A stretch of 64,000 bases of DNA, from positions 186,001 to 250,000 of the forward strand of contig CAYRUO010000001.1 in NCBI GenBank assembly GCA_964427505.1, read 5' to 3'. The notes under the pieces were generated by a model. That model was not told where the DNA came from, ran no database searches, and saw nothing but the letters and a program-made list of their open reading frames with translations. Positions 50,652 through 59,020 of the stretch are shown piece by piece; positions within the stretch are counted from its first letter, which is position 1, and every line of letters starts with the position of its first letter. Origin of the DNA: Thermanaerothrix sp034436175. GTDB lineage: Bacteria > Chloroflexota > Anaerolineae > Anaerolineales > Anaerolineaceae. Both the position numbers and the translations under genes were made by a program.

Positions 50652-51628
50652 ATACTTCCCATGTGTCCATGAAATGTCACAAATGCGATGAGCGTGCCGT
50701 CATTCGCATGCGCCAGCACCGGCTGGCGTTATGCCGAACGCATTATGTGGAATGGTTCATCCAGCAGACCCAGCGCATGATTGAGAAATACCATATGTTC
50801 ACCCGCGACGAGAAGGTGTTGGTAGCCGTCTCGGGAGGCAAGGACTCACTGGCCTTATGGGATGTGCTGTGGCAGTTGGGCTATCACGCGGAGGGTCTGT
50901 ATATTCATTTGGGAATTGATGAGGGTATTCGCTACTCGGCCGAATCGGAGCGCTTGGCACGCGAATTTGCCGAAGAGCGCGGCTTAGTCCTGCATATCAT
51001 CAACGTGGCACAAGCGCACGGTGAGACGGTGCCCGAGATTGCCCGGCGTACTCGCCGCGGACGAGATAAGCCCTGTGCGGTGTGTGGGTTGATTAAGCGC
51101 CACGATATGAACCAGGCGGCGCTGGATCTGGGTTTTAACGTCCTTGCCACGGCTCACAATTTGGACGACGAAGTGGCGTTTTTATTTGGGAACGTCTTTC
51201 ATTGGAACTTGGAGCAAATGCGACGTCAATCCCCGGTGTTGCCCGAATCGCCGGGTTTTGCCCGAAAGGTCAAACCTTTCTGTCGCTTCAGTGAGCGCGA
51301 AACAGCGGCTTACTCTTTGGTACGGGGCATTGCCTATATTGAAGACGAATGTCCCTTTGCTGAGGGTAGCAAACAGTTGCTGTATAAAGACCTACTCAAT
51401 CGGTTGGAAGAGGTTGAGCCGGGAGCAAAACTGCGCTTCTATCTCGGTTTTTTGGAAGCGCGCGATTCTGGGCAGTTAATTCTGCCACGTGAGGAAGAAA
51501 CCCCGCTCGAATTACATCCATGCCCTCGCTGTGGCCAGCCTACCACTTCGCCGGGCCTGTGCGCTTACTGCCGCTTGTTCGAGAGCGAGTCGCTGGGAAC
51601 ATTAGGGACGCCGGCGCTGCCTAAGTAG
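50645..51628 (+). CDS. TtuA/TtcA-family tRNA thiolation enzyme
   Basis: 327 residues. The PP-loop motif is SGGKDS (63-68). An N-terminal zinc site (C11-x-x-C14, C30, H33), internal C144/C147 of the Fe-S site, and a C-terminal zinc ribbon (CPRC...CAYC) agree with TtuA, which makes 2-thioribothymidine at position 54 of tRNA, a thermostability modification. Start overlaps the carrier gene, as expected for a functional pair. An ATG 24 bp downstream is possible. Confidence 0.88.
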   Translation: MVNTSHVSMKCHKCDERAVIRMRQHRLALCRTHYVEWFIQQTQRMIEKYHMFTRDEKVLVAVSGGKDSLALWDVLWQLGYHAEGLYIHLGIDEGIRYSAESERLAREFAEERGLVLHIINVAQAHGETVPEIARRTRRGRDKPCAVCGLIKRHDMNQAALDLGFNVLATAHNLDDEVAFLFGNVFHWNLEQMRRQSPVLPESPGFARKVKPFCRFSERETAAYSLVRGIAYIEDECPFAEGSKQLLYKDLLNRLEEVEPGAKLRFYLGFLEARDSGQLILPREEETPLELHPCPRCGQPTTSPGLCAYCRLFESESLGTLGTPALPK

Positions 51629-51716
51629 ACGAGTTTGACAGGTGTTGGCAGCCTGGGTATACTTGGAGCGCAGGGCAAATTGGCCCTAGGGTCATTATTC
51701 TGGGGAGGTACGTTAC

Positions 51717-52796
51717 TTGAAAAAGGCATTGATCACCGGAATTACCGGCCAGGATGGTTCTTACCTGGCGGAGTTTTTGCTTTCTAAGGGCTATGAGGTT
51801 CATGGCTTAATCCGCCGCGCCAGTACCTTCAACACCCGGCGGATTGATCATATCTATCGCGATCCGCATCCGAATGGAGGGGAGTTGCCCTTCTATCTCC
51901 ACTATGGGGATATTTCGGTTCCTGAAAGCCTGATGGATCTTATCTACAACATTCAACCGGATGAGATTTATCATCTGGCGGCGCAGTCTCATGTGCGGGT
52001 GAGTTTTGATATGCCCGAATACACCGGTAATATCACCGGTTTGGGCACGATTCGGGTCTTAGAAGCCATCCGCAAAAGCGGGTGCAAGGCTCGCTTTTAT
52101 CAGGCTTCATCCAGTGAGATGTTCGGTGGTGCCAAGCCACCCCAAAACGAGCAAACTCCCTTTGAGCCGCGTAGCCCTTATGCGGCGGCCAAGGTTTATG
52201 CCTATTGGGTCACCCGAAACTATCGCGAAGGTTATGGGCTTTTTGCTTGCAATGGTATTTTGTTCAATCACGAATCGCCGCGGCGAGGGGAAACGTTTGT
52301 CACGCGTAAAATTACCCGCGCTGTAGCGGCAATTATGGCAGGTAAACAACGTTATCTCTACTTGGGTAATCTAGATGCCAAGCGCGATTGGGGGTATGCG
52401 CCCGAGTATGTCGAAGCCATGTGGTTGATGCTTCAGCAGGATCGGCCGGATGACTATGTCATCGGCACGGGAGAAGCACATTCAGTGCGTGAATTCCTCG
52501 ATGAAGCCTTTGGTTACGTGGGCTTGGACTGGCATGATTATGTGCGCATTGACCCACGCTATTTCCGTCCCACCGAGGTGGATTTCTTATTAGCGGATGC
52601 CAGCAAGGCAAAGCGCGAATTGGGATGGGAGCCCAAGGTACGGTTTCACGAATTGGTGCGAATCATGGTGGATGCCGACTTGGAATTGATGGGATTACCG
52701 GCCCCCGGCGAAGGGAAGCGCATTCTGGCAGAGCGTTTCTCATCCGGCTGGCACCGCTGGGAACACCAGGTCGTCAGTATGGAACGTTTGCCCTGA
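51717..52796 (+). CDS. gmd: GDP-mannose 4,6-dehydratase
   Basis: 359 residues, TTG start with GGAGG 9 bp upstream. Short-chain dehydrogenase features: ALITGITGQDGSYLAEFLLSKGYEVHGLIRRAS, SSSEMFGG and YAAAKVYAYW (Tyr and Lys of the catalytic triad). NESPRRGE-type loop is present. It makes GDP-4-keto-6-deoxymannose for rhamnose or fucose-type sugars. Followed after 19 bp by the phosphatase gene. Confidence 0.94.
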   Translation: MKKALITGITGQDGSYLAEFLLSKGYEVHGLIRRASTFNTRRIDHIYRDPHPNGGELPFYLHYGDISVPESLMDLIYNIQPDEIYHLAAQSHVRVSFDMPEYTGNITGLGTIRVLEAIRKSGCKARFYQASSSEMFGGAKPPQNEQTPFEPRSPYAAAKVYAYWVTRNYREGYGLFACNGILFNHESPRRGETFVTRKITRAVAAIMAGKQRYLYLGNLDAKRDWGYAPEYVEAMWLMLQQDRPDDYVIGTGEAHSVREFLDEAFGYVGLDWHDYVRIDPRYFRPTEVDFLLADASKAKRELGWEPKVRFHELVRIMVDADLELMGLPAPGEGKRILAERFSSGWHRWEHQVVSMERLP

Positions 52797-52815
52797 GTTG
52801 ATGTGAGGGGGATGC

Positions 52816-53304
52816 ATGCCGACCGTTCTTTTTGTATGCACGGCTAATCGGGTGCGTTCGCCGATGGCCGCAGAATTATTTCGAGCGCTGCTTAAACAAC
52901 GGCGTCAAGATTGGCGCGAATGGCGGGTGGAATCGGCAGGGACGTGGGCCATGCCGGGACAACCTGTGGTGAATGAGGTGCAAACCGTGTTGTCTCGCTT
53001 CGGTCTGGATGTATCTTCGCATCGCTCACGCGAGGTTAATGGGGACATTTTGGAGCAGGCCGATTTAATTTTGGTGATGGAGAAAAATCAACGCGAGGCA
53101 TTGAGGGTTGAGTATCCCGAACATGCTGCGCGAATCTATTTACTGACCGAGATGACCGGGCAAACTTACGACGTACCTGATCCTATCGGGGGGAGTTTAG
53201 CCGATTTTGATCAAGCGGCGGCAATGATTCGGCGCTTGTTGGAAGAAGGGTGGGATCGGATTGTGGCTTTGAGCCTGCAACAGGCACGAGAGCGTAAACG
53301 GTAA
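52816..53304 (+). CDS. low-molecular-weight protein tyrosine phosphatase
   Basis: 162 residues. The phosphate loop is C8-T-A-N-R-V-R14-S and the general acid is D122 in VPDPIGG. Such enzymes act on tyrosine kinases of exopolysaccharide export or are arsenate reductases; the nearby nucleotide-sugar enzyme favours the first. Start ATG 52816 follows GGGG. Confidence 0.92.
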   Translation: MPTVLFVCTANRVRSPMAAELFRALLKQRRQDWREWRVESAGTWAMPGQPVVNEVQTVLSRFGLDVSSHRSREVNGDILEQADLILVMEKNQREALRVEYPEHAARIYLLTEMTGQTYDVPDPIGGSLADFDQAAAMIRRLLEEGWDRIVALSLQQARERKR

Positions 53305-53341
53305 TCCGATTGCACATGTGAATTCTCTTCAAGATTGGGGG

Positions 53342-53371
53342 TTGAATAAGATAGAACAATTGTGCTATAAT
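53342..53371 (+). promoter_or_regulatory. promoter of the lytic transglycosylase gene
   Basis: TTGAAT (53342-53347), 18-bp spacer and TATAAT (53366-53371), about 30 bp before the start. Confidence 0.65.
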
Positions 53372-53400
53372 AACAGCACCCCTAAGAGTGAGGTGCTACG

Positions 53401-54009
53401 ATGAACCGTGCCACGTTTGCCATTGTGCCTGGATTTCTGCTGGGATGTTTGTTTCTAATTCTATTCACGCGTTGGATCGCCAGCCCCAATCTAACGGTAC
53501 AGGCGGCAGGGGAGATTTCGGTGAGCCCAACACCTACACTCGCATTGACTGCGGATGTCACTGCAGATCATGAGGAGGTTGGAGCGGATGAGGAGTGTTC
53601 GATAAGCCCTCGCTATCCCGACAAGGTGCGCCGCTGGTGCGCACTTATCGAGAAATATGCCACAGAAAATGGGCTTGATCCGAATCTTATTGCCGCGGTT
53701 ATTTTACAAGAAAGTGGTGGTAATCCCGAGGCATACTCTAAGAGCGGCGCGGTGGGTTTGATGCAAGTCATGCCGCGGGATGGTCTGGCGGCAAACTTCA
53801 TGTGTAAAAACGGCCCCTGTTTTGCTTCGCGCCCTAGCATGGAGGAATTATTTGATCCCGAGTTCAACATTGCTTACGGTACGCGCATGCTGGCCGGGTT
53901 GATTAACCGCACCGGGGATATCCGCGAGGCATTGCGCGCCTATGGCCCGATCAACGTGGGATATTACTATGCCGATCTTGTTCTGAAAATCTATGAGGCT
54001 TACCGATAA
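53401..54009 (+). CDS. membrane-anchored lytic transglycosylase (SLT domain)
   Basis: 202 residues. N-terminal membrane segment (TFAIVPGFLLGCLFLILF) and a short Thr/Pro-rich linker are followed by an SLT domain: catalytic E104 in AAVILQESGGNPEAYS, SGAVGLMQVMP and the C-terminal YGTRMLAGLINRTGDIREALRAYG. It cleaves peptidoglycan outside the membrane. It has its own promoter. Confidence 0.92.
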   Translation: MNRATFAIVPGFLLGCLFLILFTRWIASPNLTVQAAGEISVSPTPTLALTADVTADHEEVGADEECSISPRYPDKVRRWCALIEKYATENGLDPNLIAAVILQESGGNPEAYSKSGAVGLMQVMPRDGLAANFMCKNGPCFASRPSMEELFDPEFNIAYGTRMLAGLINRTGDIREALRAYGPINVGYYYADLVLKIYEAYR

Positions 54010-54052
54010 GGGGACACAGCGGTTGAATTACAGCCAGGGGTGGTAAAAAACG

Positions 54053-54081
54053 TTGACATTCCTAACGCCTCTGGCTATAAT
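54053..54081 (+). promoter_or_regulatory. promoter of tRNA-Gly(CCC)
   Basis: A fully consensus pair: TTGACA (54053-54058), 17-bp spacer, TATAAT (54076-54081), 12 bp before the tRNA. Confidence 0.9.
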
Positions 54082-54093
54082 TTTGAATGCAAT

Positions 54094-54165
54094 GCGGGTG
54101 TGGCCAAGTGGTAAGGCAGTAGCTTCCCAAGCTACGATTCGCGGGTTCGAATCCCGTCACCCGCT
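54094..54165 (+). tRNA. tRNA-Gly (anticodon CCC)
   Basis: 72 nt. Acceptor GCGGGTG/CACCCGC, anticodon stem GTAGC/GCTAC with loop TTCCCAA (CCC), T arm GGTTCGAATCC, discriminator T. Similar in outline to the TCC isoacceptor at 11772 but not carrying an inserted element. Confidence 0.97.
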
Positions 54166-54275
54166 CTAAAATCAAGTATGATTACAAAGTTGCCGCCACA
54201 ATCTAAGGCGGTTTCTTTGTTACGAGAAGGTTTGGGGGTAAGCGGGAAACTTTTTTCTCAACGTATAATTGAGAC

Positions 54276-55607
54276 ATGGCCGAAGAAGAACAGGTGACCC
54301 TAAGCGAGCGCGAACGCGAAATACTGCGTCTGGTTGCAACTGGTGCATCCAACAAAGAGATTGCGCAAAAGTTATTTATCAGCCCTAATACGGTTAAGGT
54401 GCATTTACGCAATATTTTCAGCAAAATTGGCGTGGTCTCGCGCACCGAAGCCACGCTTTACGCCTTGAAACATGGTATCGTCGAACCTCCAATACTTGCG
54501 TCTGGCCCCGAAACCTCACCGGGACAAATTGACCGGAACGATCAAGCCCTTCCTGCGGTATCCCAGCCACAAGTAAAAAGTTGGTGGTTTTCGTGGCGCG
54601 GTGCGTTAATGGTGGTCGGGATGATTTTCATGATCGCGATGCTCATGCGCGTTTTGACTCTGCCGCCGTTTGCCCCTGCCAACACCCCGGAAGTACAAAC
54701 CGAGCAACGGTTTAAAACATTGGCGCCTTTACCTGCCGGGCGCAGTGGTATGGCGGGAGGACGTTATGAGGATTGGCTGTTAGTGGTGGGAGGGCGAACC
54801 GAGCAAGGCACAGATGGGACCACGTGGGTCTATAGCCTTGATCAGGATAGGTGGGAGAGGCGTCAGCCTAAACCCACCCAGGCAGAAAGAATAGGTGGGG
54901 CAATATTAGGGGAGCGCTTTTATATCCCCGGCGGATGTTTTGCAAATGGTCAGGCGAGTGATCGGATGGACGTTTACGATCTTCGCCGTGATGGGTGGGA
55001 AAATGGGCCGACTTTACCTCATCCAATATGTGCCTATGGGATAACAACTTTTGAGGGGCGGCTGTTCCTGTTGGGGGGGTGGGATGGAAAAGCGTTTACG
55101 TCTTCCATATTCATGTATGATCCTACCCTTGAGCAGTGGAAGGAAATGGGTAAGTTACCCTTAGCTTTTGAGCGTCTTTTTACGGCTGTAGTCAACAACA
55201 AAATTTATGTGGTGGGTTATGATGATGGGGCGCACACTACACCTCAACTGTGGGCTTATTACCCCAACCGAGAACCAGAGCAGGACGAAGTATGGGAAAA
55301 GCGAAAGGATCTGCCCACCTCTTTGAAGCCCATCGCTATGACCGCGCTGGCCGGTAATCTTTATTTGGTGGGCGAATCGCTTAGCCCATTGGATAAAAAC
55401 CAACAAACTTTGTGGGCTTATCTTGAAGCAAGTGATGAGTGGCAACAAGTCGCGATTCTGCCCATGCCCATGGGAGAAGAAGGTCTGCTTCTATCCACGG
55501 ATACCCGCTTGCATTTTATCGGAGGGCTTTGGGAGGGGAAAGAACGGGAAACCCATTTTGCCTATCAAGCTCTTTACACGATTAACCTTCCTGTGATTAA
55601 CCGTTAG
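54276..55607 (+). CDS. LuxR-type HTH protein with one membrane segment and Kelch repeats
   Basis: 443 residues. Residues 7-68 form a LuxR/GerE helix-turn-helix (LSEREREILRLVATGASNKEIAQKLFISPNTVKVHLRNIFSK). After a ~40-residue linker one membrane helix follows (about 108-127, RGALMVVGMIFMIAMLMRVL). The outer part has about five Kelch-type repeats, each with GG and spaced Tyr/Trp (LLVVGGRTEQGTDGTTWVYSLDQDRWE, RLFLLGGWDGKAFTSSIFMYDPTLEQW). A DNA-binding domain held at the membrane with an outward beta-propeller is unusual and suggests sensing of an outside ligand. Confidence 0.88.
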   Translation: MAEEEQVTLSEREREILRLVATGASNKEIAQKLFISPNTVKVHLRNIFSKIGVVSRTEATLYALKHGIVEPPILASGPETSPGQIDRNDQALPAVSQPQVKSWWFSWRGALMVVGMIFMIAMLMRVLTLPPFAPANTPEVQTEQRFKTLAPLPAGRSGMAGGRYEDWLLVVGGRTEQGTDGTTWVYSLDQDRWERRQPKPTQAERIGGAILGERFYIPGGCFANGQASDRMDVYDLRRDGWENGPTLPHPICAYGITTFEGRLFLLGGWDGKAFTSSIFMYDPTLEQWKEMGKLPLAFERLFTAVVNNKIYVVGYDDGAHTTPQLWAYYPNREPEQDEVWEKRKDLPTSLKPIAMTALAGNLYLVGESLSPLDKNQQTLWAYLEASDEWQQVAILPMPMGEEGLLLSTDTRLHFIGGLWEGKERETHFAYQALYTINLPVINR

Positions 55608-55609
55608 TT

Positions 55610-55649
55610 ACAACAAAAGACCTCGGGTTTCCCCGAAGTCTTTTGTTGT
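55610..55649. terminator. bidirectional terminator between convergent genes
   Basis: ACAACAAAAGAC (55610-55621) pairs with GTCTTTTGTTGT (55638-55649), continued inward by TCGGG/CCCGA with one mismatch and a 4-nt loop. Either strand ends in a U-rich arm. It serves the Kelch gene and ndk. Confidence 0.85.
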
Positions 55650-55669
55650 TATCCGTCCCGAGAAAGAGA

Positions 55670-56125
55670 TTAGTTTTGTCCTGCGATCCACGGGTCTGTT
55701 GCCCGTTCCCAGGGATAAATCTCTTCAGGTTTGAACCAGAGGGCAATTTCCTGTTCCGCGGTTTCAGGTGAATCGGAGGCATGGGTGAGGTTGCGTCCCA
55801 CCTCAAGTGCAAAATCATGGCGAATGGTGCCGGGGGCGGCTTCAGTAGGGCGAGTAGCGCCCATGGTTTGGCGCACCGCTGCCACAGCATTGGGGCCTTC
55901 CCATACCATTGCCAGCAGGGGGGACGAGGTGATATAGCGTACCAAACCCTCGTAGAAGGGTTTTCCTTTATGAACGGCATAATGGGCTTCGGCCAACTCT
56001 TGGCTTACCTGTAAAAACTTGGCGGCGATGAGTTTCAGGCCGCGGCGCTCCAATCGGAGGATGACCTCACCGATGAGTCCGCGTTGTACGGCATCCGGTT
56101 TGATTAAGACGAGCGTGCGTTCCAC
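55670..56125 (-). CDS. ndk: nucleoside diphosphate kinase
   Basis: 151 residues from a GTG at 56125 with GGAGG upstream. The entry ERTLVLIKPDAVQRGLIGEVILRLERRG and the active-site histidine H115 in RNLTHASDSPETAEQEIALWF identify NDK. It balances NTP pools. The frame is open upstream into the TPR gene end but without a site. Transcribed leftward, 25 bp after the TPR gene. Confidence 0.95.
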   Translation of the reverse strand: MERTLVLIKPDAVQRGLIGEVILRLERRGLKLIAAKFLQVSQELAEAHYAVHKGKPFYEGLVRYITSSPLLAMVWEGPNAVAAVRQTMGATRPTEAAPGTIRHDFALEVGRNLTHASDSPETAEQEIALWFKPEEIYPWERATDPWIAGQN

Positions 56126-56150
56126 AATGATCCTCCATGTCATGATGGTT

Positions 56151-58889
56151 TTAACGAAGCAACTCTTCGGCTTTGGTGTACGCATCTAGGGCTTCTTGCA
56201 GGCGGTTACTGCGCACATAGGCATCGCCGAGGGCCTGCCACAGCCCGACATCAATGGGATAGCGATAGAGCGCTTCGTGCAAATCATGAATGACATCCTC
56301 GAGATGCTGAGCCTCTTGGATAAGGCGGTTGTAGAATTGGAGTGCCCGTTCCAAGTTGCCAGCCTGTAGCGCGGTTTGTGCCTCGTGTAACCACAGCAAA
56401 GTTGTTTCCGCCGAGGCCTCGGGAACAGCCTCAACGGTAGGTTGGGGCTCCTCGGACGACAGCAAGGCGCTTTCTGGAATCCAAGCGCTCTCCTCTTCCT
56501 CCAAAGCCCGAGGCGTTGGCTCAGTGGGTTCTTGTAACCATGCAGGGATACTTTCCTCTTCAATCGGCGGTGGCGAGGTTGATTCGATACCGCCACCAAC
56601 GCGCACCGGTTGGGTGTCTTCTATGGCCTCCAACGGCTCGGATGGAGGAATCTCTGAGACTGAGATGGGCGTTTCGGTTTCCTCGTGAGGAGTGACAGGG
56701 GGTTCCAGAACCTCTTGCAGCCATTCGGGGATGGCCTCTTGAGTCGTTGGAGCGGTCTCGCTTATGCCGGAAATCTCACCAGCCGTGGATTCCTCAAAGG
56801 AAATGGCAGATTCCTCAGAGGCAATGGGCGCTTCCTCAGGCTTTTCTATGAGTTCTTCACTCGGTTCGGGTTGAGCACTCACCCATTCAGGGGGGTGAGA
56901 TAACCGCTGATCGGGCGGGGTGAGCAGGGTTTCTTCATCTGCACCCTGGCGCGCCGCAAGCCCTTCGAGCCAGGCAAAGGCGGCTTCCGAATCCAAGGGA
57001 ATCTCTGCCTCTGCGGGCGACTCGCTCGCGAAGGAGGGCTCAGTTTCAGTGGTAGGAAGGGCTTGTTCTGCTCTTTCGATGGGTGTAGTCTCTTCTAACC
57101 CTGATGGTGCATCAGATGGATAGGTCGGCGGTGTGGGTTCGATCTCTGTTTCCTGGGCTTGGATCACCCAGGCCGGCGGCTGATCCAGGCGCTCCGAGGC
57201 TGGCGTGATGAGCGTAGCCTCATCTGCCCCCTGGCGGGCGGCTAGGCTTTCCAACCAGGCCAGAGCGGCTTCAATATCTTCACTGCTTGTGGGACCGGCT
57301 TCCAGAGGCTGGGGGGTGGGAGTGATCTCTTCCGCACTAAGCGGTGCGACGGCTGGTTCAGAAGGGGAGATCTCATCTATGGACAGAGGAGGCTCTCCAG
57401 CCGTTTCCTCGTGGCCGAGTGGTTCTACCTCGCTCAAGGGCTCCGCGGCGATTGGCGCTTCTTCATAAGCAGGAGAACTCGGTGTGGATTCTACCGCCCA
57501 CTCCGGTAGCGGCCATTCTGTCGGAGATTCGGTTGCATCTTCGTGCGCAACAGACTCAGGGAAGGTTAGATTGGCCAGCCAAGCCGGGGGTTCTTCTTCG
57601 GAAAGGGGGGGCGTCAAAGAGGCTTCAAGTTCTGCGCTTGCTTCAGGGGGGCTGACCTCTTCAATAGATTGGGTCTCGGTAGCGCTACTCTGAAGCAAAT
57701 TCTCAAACCAGGCTTCGGCCTGTTCTGGGGATTCTTCAGTTTCAGCCTTGAGGTCGGGCGGGACGATGTCTTGCAGCCATTCCGGAATTTCAGCCGGTTC
57801 TACAAGGGATTCGGGCGTCTCATCCAATATAGATGCCGATTCCTGGGGTTCTTCTTCAAGACCAGAAGCGCGTACCTCCCAACCCGCCTCGCGCATCCAG
57901 TCGGGGATAAGGGATTCGGGTTCGGTAGGGGTTTCTTCTTCGGTTGCCTCTGCCAAGGTACTTTCTGGCGGCATGGTTTCGGAGGGAGCGACCTCGGCAG
58001 CGGTTGGCTGTTCCTGCAGTGCGGAATACCAATCAGGTAAAGCTTCTTCCTCTTCAGCCAGCCAGGTTACCCCAACAGTGCGCGTCCATTCGGGTTGGGC
58101 GGAAGTTTCCAACTCAGGCTGCCATTCGAGATAGTCAAGCATAACGGCATTATCGGGAACTTCGAGCGGCGAGAGCATCCCTGGTGTCATATGCGCCAGG
58201 TAAGGATCCATGGCAATCACGCGTTGGCGGTAAATGTTGGCATCTTGAGCTCGGGAGGTGGTGGGGAGGATTTCGGCTAAGATACGATTGGCTTCGAAAC
58301 AATACGGCAACTTGCCCACCAGGCGCGTGCAAACCTCGGTTGCGGCAACTTTTTGACCCGACAAGTAATACATGCGGGCAAGGATGACCTCTAAATCAAA
58401 GCGGTTGGGATCTTCGGCAAGGGCGGCGCGGGCTTCAGCGATGGCTTGGGGATAAAGTTCACCGCGGGCATACATGCGAATCAATGCGCCGCGTGAGAGG
58501 CGGATGCGCGGAGGTTCGATGCCATCGCGGCGACCATAAAGGCGACGCAGTTCGTCCTGGATGGCTGTATTCGAGGGTTGGGTTTCAAAGGCGCGCTCCA
58601 TATGCCAGATGGCCGCGTCCAGATTGCCCTCGTCTTCGCGGATAATGCTCATCCCAATTTGGGAGATAAAATCATCCGGCACCGAGGAAAGCACCCGGTG
58701 GAAAATGTCCGCGGCTTCGGCATACCGTTGGGCTTCTAAATAGGCTTTTCCCAGCAGGCGGTAGGTATCAATGTGCTTGGGATAGAACTTCAGAATATGG
58801 CGGCAGTGGGCTATCGCGGCGTCGGTTTCTCCTCTTTCAATAAGGTTTTCAATTTCGCGGTTATAAGCACGTAATGAGATTTTGGGCAT
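56151..58889 (-). CDS. TPR protein with long acidic Pro/Glu/Ser-rich middle
   Basis: 912 residues. N-terminal TPR repeats (about 1-220, HIDTYRLLGKAYLEAQRYAEAADIFHRVL) and a C-terminal TPR (about 850-912) enclose ~600 residues rich in Glu, Pro, Ser and Thr, probably disordered. Two near-identical ~35-residue segments, beginning near AWLESLAARQGADE and AWLEGLAARQGADE, mark internal duplication; short EWLQ- or AWL-type motifs recur (IPEWLQDI, PAWLANL, IPEWLQEV, IPAWLQEP). Role unknown; TPR proteins usually serve as scaffolds. It ends 25 bp before ndk. Confidence 0.85.
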   Translation of the reverse strand: MPKISLRAYNREIENLIERGETDAAIAHCRHILKFYPKHIDTYRLLGKAYLEAQRYAEAADIFHRVLSSVPDDFISQIGMSIIREDEGNLDAAIWHMERAFETQPSNTAIQDELRRLYGRRDGIEPPRIRLSRGALIRMYARGELYPQAIAEARAALAEDPNRFDLEVILARMYYLSGQKVAATEVCTRLVGKLPYCFEANRILAEILPTTSRAQDANIYRQRVIAMDPYLAHMTPGMLSPLEVPDNAVMLDYLEWQPELETSAQPEWTRTVGVTWLAEEEEALPDWYSALQEQPTAAEVAPSETMPPESTLAEATEEETPTEPESLIPDWMREAGWEVRASGLEEEPQESASILDETPESLVEPAEIPEWLQDIVPPDLKAETEESPEQAEAWFENLLQSSATETQSIEEVSPPEASAELEASLTPPLSEEEPPAWLANLTFPESVAHEDATESPTEWPLPEWAVESTPSSPAYEEAPIAAEPLSEVEPLGHEETAGEPPLSIDEISPSEPAVAPLSAEEITPTPQPLEAGPTSSEDIEAALAWLESLAARQGADEATLITPASERLDQPPAWVIQAQETEIEPTPPTYPSDAPSGLEETTPIERAEQALPTTETEPSFASESPAEAEIPLDSEAAFAWLEGLAARQGADEETLLTPPDQRLSHPPEWVSAQPEPSEELIEKPEEAPIASEESAISFEESTAGEISGISETAPTTQEAIPEWLQEVLEPPVTPHEETETPISVSEIPPSEPLEAIEDTQPVRVGGGIESTSPPPIEEESIPAWLQEPTEPTPRALEEEESAWIPESALLSSEEPQPTVEAVPEASAETTLLWLHEAQTALQAGNLERALQFYNRLIQEAQHLEDVIHDLHEALYRYPIDVGLWQALGDAYVRSNRLQEALDAYTKAEELLR

Positions 58890-58950
58890 GAGCCACCTCC
58901 CTTTTTTAGTATGCCCTAACTCCGCCGATCAAGCAAGAGAGGGTATTCCT

Positions 58951-58999
58951 AAAAAAGACATCCGTGCAAGGCAATTCAGCGGATAGCCTGCACGGATGT
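58951..58999 (-). terminator. terminator of the sigma-factor gene
   Basis: ACATCCGTGCA (58958-58968) pairs with TGCACGGATGT (58989-58999), with GGC/GCC inside after a one-base bulge. On the minus strand it is followed by CTTTTTTAGG. Confidence 0.85.
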
Positions 59000-59020
59000 G
59001 GAATGTGTGAACGGGGACGG

